Assembly: GCA_031269205.1 (NCBI GenBank)
Contig: JAISZM010000109.1
Coordinates: 1 to 6,544, forward strand
Length of the DNA stretch: 6,544 nucleotides
Source: Eubacteriales Family XIII. Incertae Sedis bacterium
Lineage (GTDB): Bacteria; Bacillota; Clostridia; Peptostreptococcales; Anaerovoracaceae
Direction of reading: 5' to 3'
The notes beneath the pieces were generated by a model that was not told where the DNA came from, ran no database searches, and saw nothing but the letters and a program-made list of their open reading frames with translations. Both the position numbers and the translations under genes were made by a program. Shown here piece by piece: positions 1 through 5,571 of this stretch; the stretch's first letter is position 1, and every line of letters starts with the position of its first letter.

Positions 1-726
1 CCCGGATATCACGAACGACATGAACACCTTCTTGTCCGTATTGATGCCGGCCTGGAATGCGGACTCCCTGTTGCTGCCGACCATGAACAGGTCGTAGCCC
101 CAACGCGTCTTCAGCAGAATGATCTCGAACAGGGCGACGATCGCCACCACGACTATGAAGCGCGGCGTGACCATCTCGATGAACGGCGCCGGTATGATCG
201 ATTTGTCTATGACGTCGACGAGGGCGTAACTCTTCACGCTGATGGTGTTGCCCTTGCTGTACGTGTAGACGAAGCCGGATATCGCGGTCAGCATCCCTAT
301 GGTCACGATAAACGAATGCACTTTGACCTTCGCCACCAAAAATCCGTTCAAGGCGCCTATGCCGGCCCCCACCGCGATAGCGCAAGCAAAGGCCAAGGCC
401 CAAGCGCCTAAAAGGGCGCCCACACCGCCCGAGTCCCCACCGAAACTTTTGAAGAAGCGGGTGAACTCGCCCATACAGATGACGGCGCCGGAGTTTATGA
501 CCGCCCCTATGGAGAGGTCAAAATTGCCGCCGATCATCACGTAGGTAAAGCCTACGCTCGCCAATATCGGAAGGAGGCACGTAGTCGTAAGCGCCTTGAT
601 ATTGGAGGAAGAAAAGAAGCTCGGATATGCGAACGCTAGCACTATGAACACGATAATAAGGAAGAGGTATATCCTGTTATCGTTGCCCTTTGCCACGAGG
701 TTGTTCTTGTTGATATTCTTAAGCAT
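1..726 (-). CDS. Sugar ABC transporter permease, RbsC type (second permease, C-terminus cut by window edge)
   Basis: This is an inner-membrane permease subunit of a carbohydrate-type ABC importer (RbsC/XylH/AraH family, BPD_transp_2 fold). The first 242 residues are readable without a stop; about 80-100 C-terminal residues should lie beyond the left edge. The N-terminus is cytoplasmic and polar, followed by a membrane helix at about residues 19-37. The family signature GGNFDLSIGAV is at residues 67-77, further hydrophobic helices lie at about 103-132, 137-155 and 189-206, and the cytoplasmic loop VGSNRESAFQAGI that contacts the ATPase is at 216-228. The ATG at 724-726 overlaps the end of the preceding permease gene by 8 bases and has a strong GGGGAGGG ribosome binding site at 730-737, so translation is probably coupled. 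Unlike its partner permease, this copy keeps the canonical family motifs. The substrate cannot be told from sequence; ribose-like sugars, autoinducer-2-like molecules and nucleosides are all handled by this family. Confidence 0.93.
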   Translation of the reverse strand, partial: MLKNINKNNLVAKGNDNRIYLFLIIVFIVLAFAYPSFFSSSNIKALTTTCLLPILASVGFTYVMIGGNFDLSIGAVINSGAVICMGEFTRFFKSFGGDSGGVGALLGAWALAFACAIAVGAGIGALNGFLVAKVKVHSFIVTIGMLTAISGFVYTYSKGNTISVKSYALVDVIDKSIIPAPFIEMVTPRFIVVVAIVALFEIILLKTRWGYDLFMVGSNRESAFQAGINTDKKVFMSFVISG

Positions 727-1816
727 CGTCCCTCCCCAGCTTTCTCAGCGATCTGGCGTTGACCGCCACAACAACGATGAAGATGGCGCCGGATATCATC
801 TTTTGCGTGAACGTGCCCACGCCGAAGAGCGTCAGGATATTGCTGATCAGCCCCATGAGGAACACGCCTCCGAACACGCCAATGATGTTGCCGCGCCCGC
901 CCGCGAGACTCATGCCTCCGAGGATGATGGCCGTGACGGCCTGGAAGTCATATCCCTGACCTACGTAGAACGCGCCGACCTTGTTGATCGACGTGATGAA
1001 CACGCCGGCGAGCGACGCGCAGATCGACGAGATCATGAAGGCGCCCATCACGACGCTCGTCGCCCTGATGCCGGACATATTGCCGACGTCGTAGCTCGAT
1101 CCGACCACCTTCAGCTGGTTGCCGTATTGGGTCCTGCTCATAATGAAGAAGCACGCGACCATGACGCACACCATTACGACGAGCATGAGCGGGATGTGCC
1201 CGAAGAAGTACGTCTGCGCAAGCCCGTTGAACGCCTCGGCGCGCGACACGAGGTCGATGTCCATGATGTTCTTGTCGAGCTTGTACATCAGCGGGAGCAG
1301 GAAGCCCGTCTGGTACGTGTCCTCCGTGGCCATATCCGGGTATATCTGCTGCCCCTGGTACGACCACCTCACGAGTCCCTCGAGAATGAAGTTCATCGCC
1401 AGCGTCCAGATGATGGCGTTCACCTTCAGTTTACCTATTACCACCCCGTTGATGCAGCCTATGAGCGCCCCCGTGACCACGGCGCCGCAGATGGCGGGTA
1501 CGAGGCCGTAACGCATGAACTCCACGGAGATGACGCCTGATATCGCCATGACCATCGGTACGGACATATCGCCGTACTTGCCGCAGTAAATCACAAAGGC
1601 GACCCCGGCCGCCACCATGCCGAGTATCGACACGGCGGAGAGGATGTTCAGGAAATTGCTCGTGCTGAAGAACTGCGGCGACGCGAAAGCTCCGACTATC
1701 AGCAGCGCGCCTATCATGAGGAACACGCCGAACCTGTTGGCTATGGTGGAGAAGTTCGAGGCCCTCAACGGGTTGAACGATCCGCCCACACCGGCGTTTG
1801 CGTTAATATTCGACAC
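719..1816 (-). CDS. Sugar ABC transporter permease, RbsC type (first permease)
   Basis: This is a complete membrane permease of the RbsC family, 365 residues from the chosen GTG start. Hydrophobic helices are spread through the protein, beginning at about residue 29. The typical C-terminal family stretch AIILGGMSLAGGRGNIIG is at 296-313. The other two family hallmarks are degenerate: the usual G-G-x-D-L-S-x-G block reads GKYGDMSVPMV at 79-89, and the ATPase-contact loop reads GSSYDVGNMSGI at 239-250. A loop at about 150-205 looks longer than in typical RbsC. The GTG at 1814-1816 is preferred because an AAAGGAG site lies 8 bases upstream; the in-frame ATG at 1835-1837 has no such site. This start overlaps the ATPase gene by 14 bases. 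The gene also overlaps the second permease by 8 bases, so the importer probably has a heterodimeric membrane core, as in LsrC/LsrD. Confidence 0.93.
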   Translation of the reverse strand: MSNINANAGVGGSFNPLRASNFSTIANRFGVFLMIGALLIVGAFASPQFFSTSNFLNILSAVSILGMVAAGVAFVIYCGKYGDMSVPMVMAISGVISVEFMRYGLVPAICGAVVTGALIGCINGVVIGKLKVNAIIWTLAMNFILEGLVRWSYQGQQIYPDMATEDTYQTGFLLPLMYKLDKNIMDIDLVSRAEAFNGLAQTYFFGHIPLMLVVMVCVMVACFFIMSRTQYGNQLKVVGSSYDVGNMSGIRATSVVMGAFMISSICASLAGVFITSINKVGAFYVGQGYDFQAVTAIILGGMSLAGGRGNIIGVFGGVFLMGLISNILTLFGVGTFTQKMISGAIFIVVVAVNARSLRKLGRDDA

Positions 1817-3350
1817 TGAACACGCTCCTTTCCCCATTGGCCGCGAGCAACACCTTGCTCTCGTCGAAACCGTCCTTTTTCGTCAGTTCCCCGATCAGAT
1901 GTCCCTGCTTCATGACTATGATGCGATCGGAGAGGGACACGATCTCCGGAAGATCGGAAGATATGAGGAGTACGGATATGCCATCGGCCGCGAGCTTTTC
2001 GATGGTCTCGTGGATCAGCTTCTTCGCCCCGACGTCCACGCCCCGCGTCGGCTCATCCAGTATGAGCACCTCCGGCCTGGTCGCCATCCACTTGGCGAGC
2101 AGAACCTTCTGCTGATTGCCGCCCGAAAGGTTGGCGGCCGTAAGGTTCTTGTCCCTCGGCACGATGTTAAGCCCCTCATATAGTTCGCCGAGGATCCCTT
2201 CCCCCCGTTTCGGGAAATAAAGAAGGCCGCTCGAAAGTTTGGGGATGATGGCCGAGAATATGTTCTCGCGCGCGGTCAGCCTGAGCGTCAGGCCCTCCGT
2301 CTTGCGGTTCTCCGTGAGATAGGCGACGCCGCGCTTCACCATGTTGCACATATCCTTCGTCTTGATCTCCTTGCCGTTCAGGCGGCAGACGCCGGCGTCC
2401 ATCCTATCTATACCGCCGATCACCCTGCCGAGTTCGCTCCTGCCCGCGCCGGCAAGCCCCGCCAGCCCGAGTATCTCCCCCTTGTGTATTTTGAAAGATA
2501 CGTCGTGTACGAAGCCGTAGTGGGTCAGCCCCTCGACCTCAAGCGTCACGTCGCCAACGGGCTTGTCGACGTGTTTGTAGAAGTCGGACATCTTCTGACC
2601 GACCATCATCTCGACCAGATCCTCCTTCGTGACGTCCTTGACCTCGCAGGTGTCGATGAGCTTGCCGTCCCGCAATACCGTGACGCGGTCGGCGATATCG
2701 AACACCTCCTGCAGATGATGTGAAATGTACACGATGGCGTAGCCCTTAGCTCTGACCTCGCGGATGAGTTCGAACATCGTCTCGACCTCCTCCGTGGAGA
2801 GCGAGGACGTCGGCTCGTCCATTACGAGTATCTTGGGGTCGTCCTTGAGCGCCTTTGCTATCTCTATGAGCTGCGACTCATGCTGGCTGACGCTCCTCAT
2901 GGGCGTCGCCGGGTCTATCTTGCCGTCGAGCTTGACCAGCTTCAGAACCTCTGTCGTCATCTCGCTGAGCGCTCGCTTGTCGACGACCTTGCCCTTCACG
3001 GGTATCCGTCCCGCGAATACATTCTCCTGCACCGTCCTGTTGTAGGCGATGCTCAGTTCTTGGTAGATCATCGCCACGCCCGCCTGCTTCGCGAGCGTGG
3101 GGGAGACGAGCCTCACCTGCTCCCCGTCTATGAGTATCTCGCCCGTATAGTCGCTAAACAAGCCCGCGAGCATCTTCATAAGCGTCGACTTGCCCGCGCC
3201 GTTCTCCCCCATGAGCGCGTGTACTTCGCCCGTCTTCACCTGGAAGTTGACCTCGTCGACAGCGAGCGTACCCGGAAACCGCTTCGACACGCTGCGCATG
3301 TCGAGCATCACCCGGCCCACTCCGCTCTCACGGTCTTTTTGATCCGCCAA
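1803..3350 (-). CDS. Sugar ABC transporter ATP-binding protein, two-domain RbsA/MglA type
   Basis: This cytoplasmic ATPase carries two fused nucleotide-binding domains, 515 residues, close to the roughly 500 usual for RbsA/MglA. Domain 1 has Walker A GENGAGKST (48-56), Q-loop Q97, Walker B LVMDEP (175-180) and H-loop H211. Its ABC signature is degenerate, reading VSQHESQ at 154-160. Domain 2 has a degenerate Walker A, GLAGAGRSE (298-306), with Arg for Lys as is normal in this family. It then has a canonical signature LSGGNQ (408-413) and Walker B LILDEP (429-434). The chosen start is TTG at 3348-3350, supported by an AAGGGAGG site 6 bases upstream; a downstream ATG at residue 15 is the alternative. 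The gene begins 27 bases after the UroD-like gene and overlaps the first permease gene. It energises import together with the two permeases. The subfamily is clear; the transported compound is not. Confidence 0.97.
   Translation of the reverse strand: MADQKDRESGVGRVMLDMRSVSKRFPGTLAVDEVNFQVKTGEVHALMGENGAGKSTLMKMLAGLFSDYTGEILIDGEQVRLVSPTLAKQAGVAMIYQELSIAYNRTVQENVFAGRIPVKGKVVDKRALSEMTTEVLKLVKLDGKIDPATPMRSVSQHESQLIEIAKALKDDPKILVMDEPTSSLSTEEVETMFELIREVRAKGYAIVYISHHLQEVFDIADRVTVLRDGKLIDTCEVKDVTKEDLVEMMVGQKMSDFYKHVDKPVGDVTLEVEGLTHYGFVHDVSFKIHKGEILGLAGLAGAGRSELGRVIGGIDRMDAGVCRLNGKEIKTKDMCNMVKRGVAYLTENRKTEGLTLRLTARENIFSAIIPKLSSGLLYFPKRGEGILGELYEGLNIVPRDKNLTAANLSGGNQQKVLLAKWMATRPEVLILDEPTRGVDVGAKKLIHETIEKLAADGISVLLISSDLPEIVSLSDRIIVMKQGHLIGELTKKDGFDESKVLLAANGERSVFSVEY
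1825..1831 (-). promoter_or_regulatory. Ribosome binding site that sets the GTG start of the first permease
   Basis: On the minus strand AAAGGAG is followed by 8 bases and then GTG at 1816-1814. It lies inside the last codons of the ATPase gene. This is a near-ideal Shine-Dalgarno sequence and spacing, and it argues against the longer reading from ATG at 1837, because the site would then be inside the coding region and the ATG would have none. Confidence 0.75.
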
Positions 3351-3356
3351 TATGAG

Positions 3357-3364
3357 CCTCCCTT
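3357..3364 (-). promoter_or_regulatory. Ribosome binding site supporting the TTG start of the ATPase gene
   Basis: On the minus strand AAGGGAGG is followed by six bases and then TTG at 3350-3348. It lies in the 27-base gap after the UroD-like gene stop. The strength and spacing favour the TTG start over the in-frame ATG 14 codons later, which lacks a comparably clear site. Confidence 0.7.
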
Positions 3365-3377
3365 CTCACATACGGCC

Positions 3378-4430
3378 TTATCTTCCGACGCCGTATCTCT
3401 TCGCCTCGTCGAACATCGCGACGATGCTCCTCGCGGGTATCTCCGGCAACAGATAGTCGTGAGATGCCGCGACGATATACCTCCCGTACTTGCCGAGGAT
3501 ATCTATTATCCTGCGGGTCTCGGCGCGCACCTCCTCCTCCGTGCCGTACTGCAGCACGACATTCTCGTCGATGCCCCCGAAAAACACGCAGTCCGCGCCG
3601 TACTTGGCGATGAGATCCTCGGGCCGCATATTGTCCGCACCTATCTGTATCGGGTTGATGGCGTCCACGCCGATCTCGATAAAATCTCCTATTATCTCGT
3701 GGATGTCGCCGCAGGAATGAATGGCCGTGACACAGCCGTACGACTTCGCCTGTTCGATGAGTTTCGCTATGTAGGGCTTGTAGAACTTCCGCCACATATC
3801 CGGCGACATGAGGAGGGCGCGCTGGGAACCGAAGTCGTTACCTATGAAATACATATCTATCTTGCCGGGATTCGCCTCGAAGGTCAGGCGGTCAAGCTCG
3901 TAATAGAATTCAAAGCATTTGACGATGATGGCCTCGGCCACGGCGGGATGGGTATAGAGCTTGATGAAAAACTCCTCCATGTCCATGACCTCGACGGAAT
4001 CATGGAAGAAAGGCGCCCACGTGCCGCCTATCACGCAGTAGTCCTTGATCCATTCGTCCTGCTCGGAGCTAAACTTGTAGATGAAGTCCTTGGGATCGGG
4101 ACGGCCCTTCCATGCCTCGACCTCCGCCACCGTCTCCGCGCCCTCCAGAGGGTGCGTGACAGCCTGTCCCCAATGCAGTCCCGCGCGCACTACACCCCAC
4201 TCGGTCATCCACGAGCCGTCGTCGTAAGTTTCAAGGGGCTTGCCATTGTAGGCAGGGCGAATCGTTTTGTAATCTATGCCGAGAATATCGTAGATTGACT
4301 CGTCGTCTGTCGAAACGCCCAGGAGGCTTCTGATGTTCGCGAAGACCTCGGAAGCGGCGCCGATCCACATTGGGAATCTATCAATTTCAACGTTTTTGAA
4401 CGGAGCCAGTCCGCGTTCCTTGTGATTCAT
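3378..4430 (-). CDS. Uroporphyrinogen decarboxylase (URO-D) superfamily protein, probably not a haem enzyme
   Basis: This 350-residue cytoplasmic TIM-barrel protein belongs to the URO-D superfamily, which contains HemE and the corrinoid methyltransferases MtaA/MtbA. The N-terminus (MNHKERG, then D-R-F-P at 17-20) fits the family opening and supports ATG at 4428-4430. Upstream in-frame GTG codons at 4437-4439 and 4434-4436 lack better ribosome sites. The block HSCGDI at 238-243 matches the His-x-Cys zinc-binding motif of the methyltransferase branch, and GGIDEN follows at 285-290. Where MtaA-like enzymes carry the third zinc ligand Cys, this protein reads AASHD (321-325), so His324 may substitute or the site may differ. 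It is the first gene of the sugar-importer operon, not near any haem gene, so action on the imported compound, perhaps methyl transfer, is inferred. The reaction is not known. The gene lies directly downstream of the promoter and operator-like repeat. Confidence 0.88.
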   Translation of the reverse strand: MNHKERGLAPFKNVEIDRFPMWIGAASEVFANIRSLLGVSTDDESIYDILGIDYKTIRPAYNGKPLETYDDGSWMTEWGVVRAGLHWGQAVTHPLEGAETVAEVEAWKGRPDPKDFIYKFSSEQDEWIKDYCVIGGTWAPFFHDSVEVMDMEEFFIKLYTHPAVAEAIIVKCFEFYYELDRLTFEANPGKIDMYFIGNDFGSQRALLMSPDMWRKFYKPYIAKLIEQAKSYGCVTAIHSCGDIHEIIGDFIEIGVDAINPIQIGADNMRPEDLIAKYGADCVFFGGIDENVVLQYGTEEEVRAETRRIIDILGKYGRYIVAASHDYLLPEIPARSIVAMFDEAKRYGVGR

Positions 4431-4456
4431 TCTCACCACACAATCAGATCCACAAA

Positions 4457-4474
4457 AAGCGTAACGTTTCGCTT
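4457..4474 (-). promoter_or_regulatory. LacI-family-type operator (18-base inverted repeat, centre CG)
   Basis: The plus strand reads AAGCGTAACGTTTCGCTT. It equals its own reverse complement except at one symmetric pair (4462/4469, T opposite T), so 8 of 9 half-site positions match. The AACGTT core with central CpG is typical of LacI/PurR/CcpA-family operators. It lies about 10-27 bases after the likely -10 box, roughly +4 to +21, where a bound repressor would block transcription of the UroD/transporter operon. No lacI-type gene is in the window, so the regulator is inferred. Confidence 0.72.
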
Positions 4475-4483
4475 ATGCCAGAT

Positions 4484-4512
4484 AAATTATCATACATAGC
4501 AGACGTTGTCAA
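4484..4512 (-). promoter_or_regulatory. Sigma-A/sigma-70 type promoter of the UroD-transporter operon
   Basis: On the minus strand a perfect TTGACA (4512-4507) is followed after 17 bases by TAATTT (4489-4484), preceded by TGA, which gives an extended -10 element (TGnTAATTT). An alternative -10, GATAAT (4491-4486), matches the consensus at 5 of 6 positions but with a 15-base spacer. A six-A tract at 4522-4517 just upstream of the -35 box could act as an UP-like element. The start of transcription would fall near 4477, giving a leader of about 47 bases before the ATG at 4430. Confidence 0.75.
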
Positions 4513-4525
4513 CAAGTTTTTTGAT

Positions 4526-4586
4526 GCGGGGTTCCCCGCTGGACTCCCAGGTTCACACTGGGCGAGGGCTACCTGTCACTCCCCGC
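4526..4586 (-). other. GC-rich hairpin cluster after the radical SAM gene (function unclear)
   Basis: Right after the radical SAM stop codon, the minus strand holds GCGGGG (4586-4581), then a hairpin CCCAG/CTGGG with a 7-base loop (4562-4546), then a tight hairpin GCGGGG/CCCCGC (4539-4526). The first GCGGGG could also pair with the last CCCCGC, closing a 61-base structure, so two foldings compete. No U-tract follows on the minus strand (it continues ATCAAAAAAC), so this is not a standard intrinsic terminator. It may still be an mRNA 3'-end stabiliser or a Rho-dependent end. Confidence 0.4.
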
Positions 4587-5459
4587 TCACAGCAGGCGGA
4601 GGCGTTCGTCCTTCAGCAGTTTCACGTCGCCGCGAGCTTTTTCCAGCTCAGCTAGCAAACGTTCTTTGTCGCGCGGCAGCGTGCCTCTGAGGGAGAGATA
4701 GTTCGACGCGTGGTTGCTGCGGAACACGCAGTCCTTCGTCACGTCCGTGTTCTCGAGCAACAGAGCCGTCTCGTCTATGACGCCCGGCGGCGATAACATC
4801 TTGAAGCGCCCCGCTTGCACGTCGTCGCAGAGCGGCGCGCCGTGTTCGAGCATAAGCGTCAGCAGACCGACGTACGACGGTTGCGACTCTGATATCATCT
4901 TGCCCGTCATCGTCGCGTGGTCGCGCCAGCCGTCCGCGCCCGCCAGGCCGGAGATAAAGGTGACCGACGCCTCGATATCCGCGTCCTCTATCTTGCGGAT
5001 CGCCTCGGTTATCTCGGCGGCGGTCGCGCCCTTCTTCACGGCCTTCAACACTTCGTCCGAACCCGACTCCGCGCCGATGTATATGATGCCGACGCCGGCC
5101 GCGAGCAGCGTCTTCAATTCCTCGGGCGTCTTTCGCAGGACGTCCTGAGGACTGCCGTAGACGGAAACGCGCTCGGCCTCGGGGAAGAGTTCCGATATTT
5201 TACCCAATATCGCTAAGAGTTTGTCCGTCGACAGGGCGAGGGCGTCGCCGTCCGCGAGAAAAACACGGCGCACTTCGCTGTAGACGCCGCGCGCCCACTC
5301 GAGGTCCTCTATCACCTCGTCCACCGGCCTGACGCGAAAGGTCTTGTCCTTGAACATCGAACAGAAGGTGCAATCGTTGTGGGCGCACCCTATCGTCGCC
5401 TGCACGATCAACGAATACGCCTCGCTCGGCGGCCTGAATATGTTGCCTTCGTATCTCAC
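4587..5459 (-). CDS. Radical SAM protein of the Elp3/MiaB/NifB-like type, function unknown
   Basis: This 290-residue cytoplasmic iron-sulfur enzyme should cleave S-adenosylmethionine to start radical chemistry. The cluster motif is C25-x4-C30-x2-C33, one residue longer in the first gap than the common CX3CX2C. The aromatic Phe32 before the third Cys is typical. The glycine-rich stretches LADGDAL (68-74), IGAESGSDEVL (128-138) and SGLAGADG (near 170-177) match the Elp3/MiaB/NifB-type radical SAM domain of COG1032-like proteins. I see no B12-binding, TRAM or SPASM extension, so it is close to a minimal core. The start is GTG (5457-5459) with an AAAGGA site 9 bases upstream. The opening R-Y-E-G-N-x-F-R-P-P-S-E-A-Y-S resembles a family I recall from clostridial genomes, where it is annotated only as radical SAM protein. 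It sits 112 bases after mutS2, with no clear promoter or terminator between, so co-transcription is possible. Confidence 0.9.
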   Translation of the reverse strand: MRYEGNIFRPPSEAYSLIVQATIGCAHNDCTFCSMFKDKTFRVRPVDEVIEDLEWARGVYSEVRRVFLADGDALALSTDKLLAILGKISELFPEAERVSVYGSPQDVLRKTPEELKTLLAAGVGIIYIGAESGSDEVLKAVKKGATAAEITEAIRKIEDADIEASVTFISGLAGADGWRDHATMTGKMISESQPSYVGLLTLMLEHGAPLCDDVQAGRFKMLSPPGVIDETALLLENTDVTKDCVFRSNHASNYLSLRGTLPRDKERLLAELEKARGDVKLLKDERLRLL

Positions 5460-5571
5460 GATAATTTTTCCTTTCTCGTTCAGTTTGTTTATGCGTTGCG
5501 GCGGCGCGGAGCGGTCTTGTCCGGCGCTGGGAGCAAAACCGGTGCGATCTGAACGCGTGACAGGACTTGCC

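Noticed and set aside
596..1540. Plus-strand open frame of 314 codons rich in His, Asp, Glu and Arg
   Set aside because: It is antisense to two clearly real permease genes and its composition is that of a shadow frame.
2880..4298. Long plus-strand open frame of about 470 codons
   Set aside because: It is antisense to the ATPase and UroD-like genes. The His/Arg/Glu-rich, repeat-free translation is typical of an opposite-strand shadow in GC-rich DNA.
3378..4430. HemE, the haem-pathway uroporphyrinogen decarboxylase
   Set aside because: The HSCGDI zinc-type motif, the divergent N-terminal region and the sugar-importer context point to the methyltransferase-like branch of the superfamily.
4517..4539. 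Hairpin GCGGGG/CCCCGC next to six T residues as an intrinsic terminator
   Set aside because: The T-run precedes the hairpin on the plus strand and is an A-run after it on the minus strand, so neither direction gives a hairpin followed by U residues.
4546..4562. Five-pair stem with seven-base loop containing TTCACA, resembling a tRNA T-arm
   Set aside because: The conserved TTC is shifted relative to the loop border, and no acceptor stem, D-arm or anticodon arm can be drawn around it.
4475..4690. Plus-strand open frame across the intergenic region
   Set aside because: It crosses the promoter and runs antisense into the 3' end of the radical SAM gene. It has no convincing ribosome site and its protein looks like no family; it is a shadow.
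5460..5571. Possible promoter or terminator between mutS2 and the radical SAM gene
   Set aside because: Only a weak 4-pair CCGG stem (5521-5542) and no paired -35/-10 boxes could be found; only the ribosome binding site at 5469-5474 is supported.
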